Shown: positions 46,867 to 58,300 of the stretch, piece by piece
Numbering within the stretch: position 1 is the stretch's first letter
Layout of the letters: each line of letters starts with the position of its first letter
Assembly (NCBI GenBank): GCA_016081115.2
Contig: CM071928.1
Span: forward strand, 56,303,950 to 56,367,949
DNA length: 64,000 nucleotides
Reading direction: 5' to 3'
From: Rehmannia glutinosa
Taxonomy: Eukaryota > Streptophyta > Magnoliopsida > Lamiales > Orobanchaceae
The notes under the pieces: generated by a model
Database searches by the model: none
What the model saw: only the letters and a program-made list of their open reading frames with translations
Told to the model about the DNA's origin: nothing
Position numbers and translations under genes: made by a program

Positions 46867-46980
46867 GATAATAACTTTTGATGATAAAAAGAGTTTTGAC
46901 AACTCAAGTACTAAAAGCAGACTTTGAAAAATTTGGAGATTTAGTTCAGCATCCAGTGCGGAAGGCTCAATGAACCAACC

Positions 46981-46994
46981 GCTTTGATACCACT
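46981..46994 (-). other. Primer-binding site, Sirevirus copy 2
   Basis: On the minus strand AGTGGTATCAAAGC, complementary to the tRNA-iMet 3' end as in copy 1. It sits directly inside the 5' LTR. Confidence 0.85.
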
Positions 46995-48514
46995 TGTAGG
47001 TCCCAAGGGGTGTGAGTGTAAGGTTTAGAAGGGGGGTTGAATAAACCTTACCAACTTTTTGATTTAGTCCTTTTAAATATTGAGTTAATACTTCTGGTGA
47101 GTCCTTGATGGACGGCTAAGTTAGTTAATTAGCGAGTTAGTTACTCAACGGACTCGGCGAGTTGTTGATAGAATAACTCAAATTTGTTTTGACTAAAGAC
47201 TTAACTCGATTGTGATTTGTTTTATTGGAAGACTTTACACCCTTAAATTTGGTTTAGTACTTAGATATTATCAAGTGGATAGCAAATTTATCAATGAGTT
47301 AAATAAATAAGATGCGGGAATTAAAGTCTTTGAAATGTAAATGACACGATAAGTTTTTATAGAGGTTCGAAGATGGGGTAATTCTTCTCTCCTCTCTTCT
47401 CCAACTCTGGAGGAATCCACTAGGTATTGATCGATATCTGAGTGGTAACAGTCGGATACAAGTCTTGATCACACGGTGACTTGATCCTTTGGGACTCGTC
47501 GGAGATTCCTTGGTCACTTAGGCGGCTTCTCAAATGCGACTCGGCTTCTTCACAGGCATTTGCTTTGCTACTACTCTGACCCACTTGCTCAAGCTCTTTG
47601 GATTTGATCACGAAGCCCTCCAAAAACTTGAGACCGGTTCGACCTTGAACCTTCCTACAATCCTCAGTGGAATGTAGACCCTTGATTCTTCAACAATTTC
47701 CTCTTCAACTGATTGAAGTTATCTTTTTCCTTCACGGTGAGTGTTGGATTGATTTTCTTCGTAATGTAGGCTTGAGAATTAATCTTGAATGATTTGAGAA
47801 TATTTTTGGTTACTGATTCAAATGTTTTCTTGAATGTTCGTGGTTGGTAACCTTCTCTCAAGTCATTCCTCGGCCTTTTATAGTGATCTTTCAAAAAATG
47901 CCCGTTGAAGAGATAGAGCTTATTTTAAAGTCACTTGTGGTCGTTGGCTTGTCTTGTTGCGATCCTTGGAATTACCACTTCCTCGTATGAATTGTTCTTG
48001 ACTTTTCGAGTTCGACATGGTGCGAGTGCTTCCCATTGGTTTATTCCTTTTGCACGCTCGGGGTGAGCACTTTGAGAAAGGTAGTATGGAGGTGTTACTA
48101 TATTAAGTAATTCCCTTGATTTACGTGAACGGATCTATTCGATTATCTCGACTTGATTGCATTTCCTTGCTTTTCCCAGGTGACTTAGAGTCGACTTCCA
48201 ATCATTGGATGACTCTTTGTCACTTCAACTTGAGACTTGGCTATCTTGAGTTGACTTGACTGATACTCTACTCACCGTGCATCTCATTTGCTCCTTGATC
48301 GAGTTCGTCTTTCTTCTTTGCCATATTCAATTTGTCTTGCGGTGAGTCTTCCTTCTAGTCTCGGTTGTCTTCTTGCATGTTTAGGCATAGTGACTTAACT
48401 CGGCTTGACCATTGACTATTTATTACAATGCGATTTACAACGAAAATGGGGTGCCAACTTCCTATTCTAAGTTTTATGGCATTCATCAAAATCTAAACAA
48501 TAAATTTCCCAACA
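46995..48514 (-). repeat. 5' LTR of Sirevirus copy 2
   Basis: TGTAGG...CCCAACA on the plus strand (1520 bp). It includes the block that the 5' LTR of copy 1 lacks. TATA box at 47875-47882 on the minus strand. The duplication AAAAG follows at 48515. Confidence 0.9.
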
Positions 48515-49970
48515 AAAAGATATAAAACGATGGGATAATGATTTGTATTAATTTAGAATACAAGGAGAAGAACGAGTACCTCCAGAGGCTATTGCAAAAT
48601 TGATGATGAGCCTAATGGAGAATCTACAGAGTGATGTTACCATAGAAGAACAAATATCACTCAAGGATATCAAGAAGAAGATCCAAAGGAATTATAATGA
48701 AAATCCTTTGGCATGGTGGGATAAGAACGAGCTCAAAGCATCCTTAAAAGTTAAACCATGAAAGAAGTACGAGTTCGTGAGATTCAAATCGAGTCCTTAT
48801 GAACCAAGAGGATTGTGAGGATATGCACGAGAAGATACTTAAGGAACATCTTGACCTTAAGTTGATTTCACAGGAGTTTCTCCATACGTGATCCGGATTC
48901 TTAGTCGGGAACCATGGAGAAATCAAAAGAGGAAAGCAAGATTTTTTATTAATTACAAGGAGATTAATAACATTTTGGAATTTGATGGATATTATATCCC
49001 AAGCGAGAGAACATCACAGTTAAGCGCATCAAAGGTGCCAGGATATTCTCAAAATTCGATTGCAAATCTGGATTTTATCAGATTAAGATGGATGAAGATA
49101 GTAAGAAGTTCACAGCTTTCTCCACACCACAAGGACATTATATTTGGAACGTGATGCCTATGGGATTGGCTAATGCACCCCAGATATATCAGAGGAAGAT
49201 GGATAATCTCTTCAAGGATTATTTCAATTTCATGTTAGTATACATCGATGATATCTTAATTGCATCAAAGAACATGAAGGAGCATATCAAACATTTGGAA
49301 ATATTTTCAGATGTTTGTCACAAAGTAGGACTAGTGCTTTCAGAGAAGAATGCATTAATTACTATAAGACATATTGAATTCCTCGGAATTGAAAACGATG
49401 GATCTGGAATCATTCTACAAAGCCATATTATAGAAAAGATAAAAGGATTTCTAGATACGCTGAAAGACAAGAAACAACTTTTTTCTATGGATAAAAAAAA
49501 GGATCTAAAACAATCTTGCACGTTATAAGAAGGTGTTTAGGAAGTTTAAGGAAGTTTGCAAAAAGCTTCCAAAACTTGTAATTCCACAAGATGAATATGA
49601 ATTGGTTCTATATATAGATGCCAATGACTATTGGTGGACAGCAGTTCTTACAAAAGCCACACCAAACGGCGAAGTGCCATGTATATATTGCAATGGTCTT
49701 TTTACAGACAGTGAAGTTAATCGATGGCATATAAACGAGAAAGAATTATTTGCAGTCAAAAAGGCTTTCAAAAAATGGCCTTTATTTTAATTGGCTAAAA
49801 AAATTACTTTAAAAATTGATAATTCAAGTGTTAAAGCTTTTCTGAAAAATAAAATTGAATCAAAACCAGAAAAGGCCAGATTGCTTAGATGGCAAGCTGA
49901 ATGCCAATATTATGATTATGATATTGTCCTTATAAAATCTCATGAAAATGTTCTTTGATTTTCTAACAAG
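48515..49970 (+). pseudogene. Pararetrovirus reverse transcriptase and RNase H, copy A
   Basis: Upstream RT residues (FINYKEINNILEFDGYYIP) are open at 48888-49154. After a frameshift, 49088-49528 carries the palm (KMDEDSKKFTAFSTPQGHY), the active-site YIDD at 49241-49252 and FLGIENDGSGI. RNase H reads VLYIDANDYWWTAVLT and INEKELFAVKKAF at 49533-49790 and continues after a stop (about 49789) into DNSSVKAFL near 49820. The sequence type is that of Caulimoviridae RT rather than LTR elements. The 48515-48880 part is closed in all frames. Confidence 0.85.
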
Positions 49971-51377
49971 AGATGGAGGAATTGAAGTTGATTCCATCCT
50001 CACAGCATCAAGACACCTCGGCTATCAACTTGAGATGCTTCTCCGAGAATTTGGCACTAAGGCCATCAATGATGATTTGGCCGGAAGGTTACAAAAGAAT
50101 AATCGGGACAAAGTAATCGATCGCATACGAGCATGTGTTCGATCTCATTCTCATCTGAGATTGGAATTTCAAGGGCCACTTCTCCGGGCCGCTAATAAGC
50201 AAAAGGAGCATTTAGAGCGCGGGGCTCCCCAACCTGTAGCAGAGGATTGAAGTACCTCTAGCACAGGTCCTAAGCTGGCAAAAATATTGGGCCAAGGAAA
50301 AGATGATACTCCGGAGTCAAATCCTGAGTCATCATATCAACCCAGCACGTTCGAGGTAAAGGACGAAGAGATCAATCTTAAGTCTATGACGGCAATTCTA
50401 AGGTTGCTACTAACAAGATTAAAGTTTCTTCTTCTTGGCAAGAATATCAGACGAATTGGGAGAAACTTATTTCAAGACAATGGATACATCCAAAAAGAAC
50501 AAAGATCGACATTTATGAAAAATATCCGGGGGTGTGGATGTTACCAAACTCCAATCCACACGAGGTCAAGTGGTGGTATGAATTTAGAGCCCTGGCTTCA
50601 ATCTATACTACCTCCCCTGCTTTCCTGGAGATAAAACTATTACCCAAATGGATCTAGGAAGCAGTATATGAGTGTTGGTCCAACAATGAGAGCCTAAAAT
50701 GCGGCGATACATTGGAACTGTATTTCATTAGTGAAGCTCTAGAACCCGTGGGAAAAGGTAATCATGAAGCCTTTTATTACATTCGGTTTCAAAGGCCAGA
50801 CGAATGTGCTTTCAAAACAATCAAGAATATAAGTTCGGAAGAAGTTACCCTAGTTATGTCTTTTACTGAAGATCAAATTTCAACAAGATGAGCTTGGGGT
50901 TTATGGGTCTGTCTTACAGAGATGGACAAAGTCAAGTTTCCGTTCAAGTTCTATCAGAATTCGGTGAATGGATCATTCTTGTTAAACACCATGACATGAA
51001 AAACAACAAGATTTGCAGAAGTCTTATTTGAGAAAAATAGGAGTCTTCTTTGGGAAAACAAGTTGCCGGGGAGTAAAGAAACTCGCCGGAAATACTGTAA
51101 CATGGCTCATATTGGCCACTGGAAAAATAATATTTGCCCAGAATGTCTGAATCAAAAAGTGCCAAAATTGGTAAAGGATTCCAGCCAAAGACTGATCGGA
51201 GACGTCCCAGAGACGGAGAAGGAAATCACACAAACTGCCAAAGTATCCAATAATTCGGGGACCACCAAAAAAGTAGATTTCCTAGATTTGGTGGTAACAT
51301 GTGATACCCACTTACCCAAAAGACAAAAGGTGGGTCATAACAAGAAAGAGATTGACATCCAGCTGGTATGCCAATAA
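49942..51377 (+). pseudogene. Unrecognised ORF after RT of the pararetrovirus, copy A
   Basis: This lies where caulimoviruses, cavemoviruses and solendoviruses encode the inclusion-body/translation transactivator protein. An open piece at 49942-50250 is helical and Arg-rich. 50287 onward continues to about 50395 and then shifts to another frame that reads WQEYQTNWEKLIS, EVKWWYEFRALAS and AFYYIRFQRPDECAF (about 50430-50880). After a TGA near 50889 comes a C-terminal piece (51063-51377) with a Cys/His cluster (KYCNMAHIGHW..CPECL) and a basic tail. I do not recognise the family; naming it a transactivator would rest on position alone. Confidence 0.5.
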
Positions 51378-51387
51378 TTGAAGCAAA

Positions 51388-51407
51388 TGACGTAAGCATT
51401 GACGTCA
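51388..51407 (+). promoter_or_regulatory. Paired TGACG motif resembling as-1, pararetrovirus promoter
   Basis: TGACG at 51388-51392 and TGACG at 51400-51404, separated by TAAGCAT. The spacing of 12 bp between starts equals that of as-1 in the cauliflower mosaic virus 35S promoter, which binds TGA-class bZIP factors. It lies between the last ORF and the TATA box. Confidence 0.75.
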
Positions 51408-51593
51408 TAATATTCCTTCCATTAACTAGAGGACAAAAAAGAAAGTCATCAAATAATGGAGCCTTATCAACAAACTTTGGATACTAGACAAAGGAGGGCC
51501 CAAACCATATGATGTTGAGGAGGCTTCCACTTATTTCAGCAAGTGGGTGCAATAATAGAAGAAGATAGAGGCATCCATACCTCTATATAAACA

Positions 51594-51600
51594 AGAGCTT
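51594..51600 (+). promoter_or_regulatory. TATA box of the pararetrovirus pregenomic RNA promoter
   Basis: CTCTATATAAACAAG, very like the 35S-type TATA context, about 190 bp after the paired TGACG motif. The start site would be near 51628. Confidence 0.7.
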
Positions 51601-51629
51601 GGGAAGGCTAAAGACATCGATCAACATCC

Positions 51630-52617
51630 CTTAGTCTTCCAAAAATAAAATTTCCTTTGTAAAAATAGTTGAGTGTTTAAATTTTTAGAGTGTTTTTCAG
51701 TTTTTCTGTTTATGTGTAAGGAGTGTCGACCTCATACATGACAGTTAAACAAGTATTCTCCTCTCAAAAAGGAGATTACTAATGTAATAAATTTCTCTTT
51801 AAGTTCTTAATAAATAAAGGCTTTTGTTCAACATGTGTTAATAATGTTCTATTAGTTCATCCCTTTTAAGAATTATCTTATACGTCTGGAGTAGGAAATG
51901 AACCAAGGTTGTGCTGAGCCGTTGCTAAAGGAGTCAATTAACTAATAGACCATTTTTCCTATTGGTGAAGTTGGACGAAGACGTTTGTCAAATGATCTAG
52001 GGGCAGTGATTTATCAACTGGTGGTCTTGCAAACCATCTCACCCAGTGCGGTTTTTGGTTAAAGAGAGGTATGAATTTTAAGGAATTTATTATGTTGGGC
52101 CTGATATGGTCGTAATGGACTATATCCATTTCTGTTAATAAACTTAGGCGAATTGAAGAATGTATACATGTTAGTGAAGTCTTTCTGAAGTATGCTTGTT
52201 AAGTTTATGGTGAAACCTTACATGATCCACTTAAAACCTACGAATAAAGACTGGATCTAAGTAGGTGTAATAATGTCACGAACAAAACAAGTGACAGAAA
52301 ATGAAAGCTTTCACAACATGTGATACATTGCATAATTGGGTAATTTGGGACTATCATGGCAATCTTTATAATATGCGGGACTATTTATGTATATTTTCTA
52401 AAACTATGGGACTAATAGTGCAAAGTCTGGAAACAGTGGGACGACTTATGCAAAGTACGGGACTATGGGTGTAATAGGCCTGATCTTGTGGGACTGAATA
52501 TACAATTTTCTCAATATTGGTCCCCAAGGGTTATTTCATATTTTCATAATACCTAGAATACCCTTACCTACACAAATGGCTTGATTGACTAAGTGTTTTG
52601 CTCAAACTGGTATTAGA
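51630..52617 (+). other. Pararetrovirus leader between promoter and copy B primer site
   Basis: About 990 nt without a long frame. Segment 51918-52260 reappears at 54638-55010 (shared words include AAGGAGTC.ATTAACT.ATAGACC and GTTGGGCCTGATATGGTCG). Segment 52330-52540 has several GGGACTA..TGCAAAG-like repeats. A long, structured leader with short ORFs is usual in Caulimoviridae; no folding was computed. Confidence 0.6.
51813..51818 (+). terminator. Poly(A) signal downstream of the pararetrovirus promoter
   Basis: AATAAA about 185 nt after the predicted start. Pararetroviruses place the signal just downstream of the promoter so that it is skipped on the first pass and used on the second, giving a terminally redundant RNA. 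Confidence 0.6.
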
Positions 52618-52672
52618 GCATAGGTTTATTAAAAACTTGACGTTATATTTATTATATCTTTGTAATTAACAA

Positions 52673-53569
52673 TTGGTGAGCATAACTATTTCCAAGAAAA
52701 TAGATCTGGATGAATGTCCAAGATGTATAACTTACATAAGATATCGCTATATTTTGGCGGTACATGAACAAGAACACCAAGAAAATATCTCATATTGGGA
52801 AAACCAATATAGGATCCTAGTTAAAGATGGAGCAAACAGCGGAACTTTACAAGCTTGTAATCAACAAGTTGTTTGTTACATGAGGCACTATGATTTGAAC
52901 CGAATGTTACGATGCTATCTGGAGAATCTTCAGTATCAGGCTCATTATCCAGACCATGAGTCTTGAGGATAAACCAGAATGGAGCGAGATACTTCTAGAC
53001 ACGTCTAAATCCTCACAAGATCTTAGAGAAGTTCAAAAGATGTTGCAGAATTATGGTATTTGCCATAATCATCTACCCACACAAGTTCATCATATCCAAA
53101 ACTAGATGGAGACGATAACCAAATATCAAACAGAGACTATTGAAATCTTTCGTGATATTCAGAAATGAGTCAAAAATCTAGAGAACAGACCAAGTTCTTT
53201 TGGAGGAAAGAGCCATATAAATTGCAGAACGGTACCTTATTTATATCAAACATGGAAACTAATCGAAGTTGTGAAACACATGACAGACTATGATAATCTT
53301 ATCACTATCATCAAAGGAAAATCCATCACAAATCTAATGTGAAGGATATGGAGAAGATTAATCTTGAAGATCTACATAACCTTGCGAGAATCCTTCGCAT
53401 GATTAGGAATTGTAGATTTAAAGATGAATACGAGGATGGATCGGCTTTGGTTACTCGTGAACAAATTCCACAACCATCGCCACCATTAATCCCAACGAAA
53501 GCGAGAAAGTTCCGACTCACACCATGGAGAGAATCAATGCCACACGCTGGAGATTTCACAACAGGATGA
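52673..53569 (+). pseudogene. Pararetrovirus N-terminal region, copy B
   Basis: The open piece 52673-52966 begins at or near the natural N-terminus (CPRCITYIRYRYILAVHEQE) and is colinear with 30706-30996. A closed stretch matches the coiled-coil piece of copy A. 53339-53569 (MEKINLEDLHNLARILRMI) matches 31336-31500. No catalytic motif is visible. Two or more stops separate the pieces. Confidence 0.55.
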
Positions 53570-53617
53570 AATCCTGTTATTATTTCAGGAACCAGAAAAT
53601 GTTCCAAAAGGCCAAAT

Positions 53618-54629
53618 ATGTATAATACACCTTATGGAAAGTCACAACTTGATCCAGTCCATTTATATGGATTGATGCTAAATTTGGATATCCCAGATTT
53701 CAAAAATCAAGAAGTCCTTATTGATGATTGGGCTTCTGCCATGAGAATTGCCGCAGGAACACTCGATCTCAAAAAGGAAGGGTTCATTTTACTGCTTAAA
53801 ATGAGACTTGAAGGATCTGTGAAGATCGCATGGGAAATGTTGATTGCAGAAATGAGAAACATTGTTACTTCTGGCGAGTCATTAAAAGGAATAGTCGATA
53901 ATATGACAAAATTATTTAAAATCTATTTATCGGGATATGCTGTTTTGAGGGATTGGAAGAACATAAAAAGATTAGATATAAACAAGCCCTATATTGCCTC
54001 GAGTTACATGATATTTGTCACATTGATGAATATATCAAGTTGTTCACTGAATATAGATAGAAGTCTTAGGTGGATGATAAAGAAGTTTCGCAATTATCCT
54101 TTGAGAAGATACCAAGTCCTTGGAGAGAAATGATCATCATGGAATATAATGATGCATATGATATGGATACGGTGGCAAAAAGAATGTCATTTACGAAAGG
54201 CTAAACTATGAGTGGTGCCATCAAGTAGCACTCTACAGGAATTACAAGAGATTGCGAGGAATCAATAAAATGGTTCCCCTATGTCGCAAAGATGATGACA
54301 AACCAACAGTTGTAGGGTGCCAACCACAGAGGCATAAAAGAAAGAAGCAGAGAAGCCATTTATACAGCCGTGGAAGTAGCAGCAAAAGAAATAGGTCTTC
54401 ATGGAGACCTATAAGGTTTTGGTCAAAACAAAAGGTCCGAAGTTATAAATCAGGGCAAAGACCAGTACCTAGCAGGAGTAGAGCCTTTTCATTAGGTTCT
54501 GACCAAGGAAATACCAACAGAACTCCGGGAAGAAGAACTTTCAGACGGTATCATACCAGAACCAATGAAAATTTTAAAGATTGTAATTGTTGGACGTGTG
54601 GAGCAAGAGGGCGTATCTCAACAGATTGT
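53618..54629 (+). pseudogene. Pararetrovirus coat-protein-like region with zinc knuckle, copy B
   Basis: An open piece of 171 codons (53618-54133) contains YGLMLNLDIPDFKNQEVLID and SLKGIVDNMTKLFKI. After a frameshift, 54252-54629 has the basic tract RNRSSWRPIRFWSKQK and the knuckle CWTCGARGRISTDC, where the zinc-binding His is replaced by Arg (copy A keeps His but has a stop). It is the better preserved of the two coat-protein copies. A structural, RNA/DNA-packaging role is inferred from the family layout. Confidence 0.75.
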
Positions 54630-54637
54630 CCAACAGA

Positions 54638-55354
54638 TGAGTCGTTGTTGAAGGAGTCGATTAACTTATAGACCATCTTCCCTATTGAAGAGATTTGATG
54701 GTGAGGTCTGTCAAACGGTCTAGGAAAAGTAATTTATCGATTGGTGGCTTTGTAAACTATCTCACCCATGCGGTTGTGGTCAAAGAAAGGTATGAATTAT
54801 AAGGAATTTATTGATTTTATGGAAGCATGTTGGGCCTGATATGGTCGTGAGAGACTATATTCGTTTTATCAAAGACTTAGTTTGAAATCAGATAACTTAG
54901 AGTTGTGAGACATTTGCAGAAGTATGTCCTACTAAGTTTATCTTTGGAAACGACATGATCCCTTAAGATCATTGAATAGAGATTGGATCTAAGTAGGTGT
55001 AATAATGCCATGAACAAAATAGGTGGCAGAAATGAGGGTTCTCATACTATATGAAATTTTGGTTTATTTTGATAAATTAGTTATGTTGTGTTAGGATTAA
55101 AATTGCTAATTCTCGAAAGTTGTAGGACTATATTTGCTAACTTTGGAAAGAAAAAGTACCAAAACTGCTATTTAGCCATAACGGCAAAATTGTCCAGGAT
55201 CAAAACTACAACTTTAGTAGTTAAAGGACTAAAATTGCAACTGTCCAAAAGATACAGGACTAAAATTGCGATTTACCCGATGGTGAGGTTATTTCTAAAT
55301 ATTTAGCGTGTAATCGTTCCTAATTTTATGGAAGTGATTGTTCCCACCCTATAC
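54638..55354 (+). other. Third pararetrovirus leader segment fused to copy B
   Basis: Matches the copy A leader from 51918. Positions 55090-55290 hold about six GGACTAAAATTGC-like repeats. No primer site or ORF follows, because the sequence runs into the truncated Tekay-like LTR near 55355. No gene here. Confidence 0.65.
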
Positions 55355-58300
55355 TACGAGGTAAGAATTTGGTTCCTCCTCATGTTTTAATATCATCTAG
55401 CTACCTTCTTTCACTCATTAATTTAAGTTTGGATTTTGATTTTTGGAGGTACACTTAGAAGACTTTGAAGAAAAATTGGACTATAAGGTAAGAAATGGGA
55501 TTTTTAGTACATTTTCTTCTTCCCTTTCTATTTTCCAAATTTTGATACTCCATTTTCATTTTTAGAGTTTTAGGGGCTGACCTTGAAGGTTTTAATTAAG
55601 GGTGACCAAAATCATACATTTTGAAGCCATTACTAGTCACATTTTACTCACTACACAAGGTAAGTGTAGTTTTACCAATTTTCTCACCTTCTTCTTCTTC
55701 CTTAAATTTTTAACCTCATTTTCTAACTCCTATATTTTTTTGACATTCCTTGATTTAGGGGCTGACCTAAGTCACTTCTACATCATGAGTGATTTATTCC
55801 ATTTTTCACCAACAAATTCATTTTTAAGGTGGGTGGAAAAATCTTTCCAACTTCTAGGTGTTTTTCCTTAAATGCATGTTGTATCTTGTTCTTGAGCACT
55901 TGAGATATATATATATTATATATTGCATGTTGATTTCATGTATCAAGTTGTAAAAATTCTCAAGTGTTGCTCAAAAATGCTATTTATTAAAATTTAGGTG
56001 CATGCATGTACATTTTAATGATGTAATTGTTGGATGAGATGTATATGCATGTTTATGATTCTTGATATACATGTTTTATTTGACTTATAACCTGGAAAAG
56101 TCGAGCATAATTGATTAAATTTTAATTTTTGGACTTAAAATGCAAAAATGGTAAGTTGGTGGACTTAATTGCAAGAAAATAAAACTTAAGGGATCCCTCT
56201 GTAATTTTCGAATTTTAGGACTGTACTCAGGTTCAAAAATGATGTTTGGACATTTTAATAAAGTTTTAAGAGTTCTAAGATAAATAAAATCAACCCTTAA
56301 AAGCCCAAGGACTAGATTGTAAAATTTTAGAAGTTTAAGGGTTAAATTATAATTTTCGAAACTGTACCAGACCCCTATTTTAAAATTTGAAATTTTAACT
56401 CTTAAGGTACTAGAAATAACATATTTTAAGAGTATTCCAAAAATCCAAGTGTTTAGAGCTTAGAAAGTAATTTTATAAAAATTCAGGGACCAAATTGTAA
56501 AAGATCAAACTTGAGGACCCAAATGAAATTTCCAGGACTTATACAGTCCACGTACCTGGAAAAACTAATTTAACTATAACTTAATGATATTTTGAACCCA
56601 AGGTTCAAATTTCATAACAATTGGACCACTAAAAGCCTTAAGGCAATTGTTTAAAATGGGACAAAAATGAGATTTTCAAAAGTTAAAGGACCTATACTTA
56701 TTTCTTTTAAAAACTGCTTTTGTCCCAATATCCCACTGAACTTAGTGATATTTTACAACTGGAATCACATTAAAAGCCCTTCCGGTTTGTGAGATCCAAT
56801 TATTTTAAACTTAGGGCCCGAAATGATAATTTTAACAAATTTAGGGCCAATATGAGAATTTTATAAAAACTCAAACTTAAGACTTTAAAAAGATTGAATC
56901 TCTGAAAAATTTAGAGAATTTAGGAACTGACCTCATAATTTTTCAAGGTCGGGACATTTAATTATTTAATTTTTAACCCCAAAAATATTGGTTTTTACAA
57001 AACGGGGCTAATTATAAATTTTCTTTTTAACAATGACCTAACTCAAATTATTTTCTTTTAAGAACAGCCCTAGACCCTCTGACTTATAATAATTATTAAA
57101 TAATATATTTTCTTAAAACCCCTTGACTTATCGGATCGTCTTGACCGACTAATACGCGATCGCGGGATGACTTCCTTGTCTTGCGGTTCTGAATCTATAA
57201 CGGGACTTATGTCCCACCTAATTCTTCAAGACATCGAAGATTACTTATCCTCTCGGTAATTATCTTCATCCAAATTACTCCACCAATGCCAATAAATGCC
57301 ACACGCGATTTTTGAAAATTTTTCCTGAACTGCTTCCCTGAATCAATATACTCGACTGCCTGGTTGACATCTTGTACTTGTAATTATTTCCTGCCTAAGT
57401 CAACTTGGTGTGTCGATCTCACAGTCGGAATGGATACGTCGGGGGATGGAATCGGGCGGCTCAATTTCTTGCTATTTCACTCTCCGACCCCATCGTCCTA
57501 ATCCATGGCCCGGGGATAGAGTTTGTCAGGGAAGCGGGTCGTAGTACTTGAGGTATAATCATGATTATGACAATCCAGCCTAGCTAGCTCTCTTTGTGGA
57601 TTTGTTTTTGCACATGGAGCGATAAGGTGGCAGGTCTTGGACCATGTTGCTCGGGGACTTACAAGGAAGAGCGAAGGAATCGGTGTCTGATCCACATGAT
57701 TCTGGAGTTAATCGGACCCGTTTGGTTGGCGCTACAAAACCGTACGCAACCACTACTTGTCTTGCATTGGTTGGCGCTACGAATCCGTAAGAAACCACTA
57801 CTTGTCTTGCATGGATTGGCGTTACATTCCGTACGCAATCTTACTTGTCTTGCTTGAATCACGTAGTTACTGTATGATCATGAACTCTTTTTAAAATTGT
57901 ATAAGTATATTATTTTAAGTATATATACCCACGATCTTTACGACGTATGTGAAACCACGCATCATAACTCACGCATTTTTCATATAACAGTTTTCTTGCA
58001 ATAACTATATATATGGCCACACATGCACACAATCACCCCATCCACTGAGATTTTTATCTCATCCCCCTCCTTTTTTCTAACGGCTAGATGAGGAGTACGT
58101 TGAAAATGTCGAACCTGCCACGAACTGATTTCCCGTGCTCCGCCTGTCGGACTTGCTCCTTTTATTATTGATTGTACTTGTTTCATGTGCTTGGTGATGT
58201 TGGACTTCCTTTTATTCTCGCTTCTCTTTTCCATTTTAATTTGTAACTTAAGGGCGTAGGACCCTTTGACACTTAAGTTTGTGATGATGTGTACTTTATT

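Larger units (their letters stand above)
34464..48514 (-). mobile_element. Sirevirus-type Ty1/copia retrotransposon copy 2 (14 kb)
   Basis: Minus-strand element of the same family as copy 1, with both LTRs, the primer site (46981-46994), gag, pol, env-position ORF and polypurine tract, inserted into pararetrovirus copy A with the exact duplication AAAAG. Coding regions are broken by numerous small indels. Compared with copies 1 and 3, many CAG triplets read CGG or have local base losses, in patches; well-preserved windows (38000-38830, 42404-42841) lie between damaged ones. Confidence 0.93.
48515..52617 (+). mobile_element. Endogenous pararetrovirus copy A, 3' part
   Basis: Continues copy A after Sirevirus copy 2: RT and RNase H, an additional 3' ORF, a promoter-like intergenic region and a leader that runs up to the next primer site at 52618. 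The direct passage from leader to a second unit shows a head-to-tail tandem arrangement. Confidence 0.82.
52618..54637 (+). mobile_element. Endogenous pararetrovirus copy B, internally deleted
   Basis: Starts at the primer site TGGTATTAGAGC (52618-52629) and follows copy A through the N-terminal region and the coat-protein-like region. It ends just after the zinc knuckle (54588-54629). At about 54638 the sequence joins leader sequence (matching 51918 onward), so movement protein, RT, the last ORF and the promoter are missing from this unit. Confidence 0.8.
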
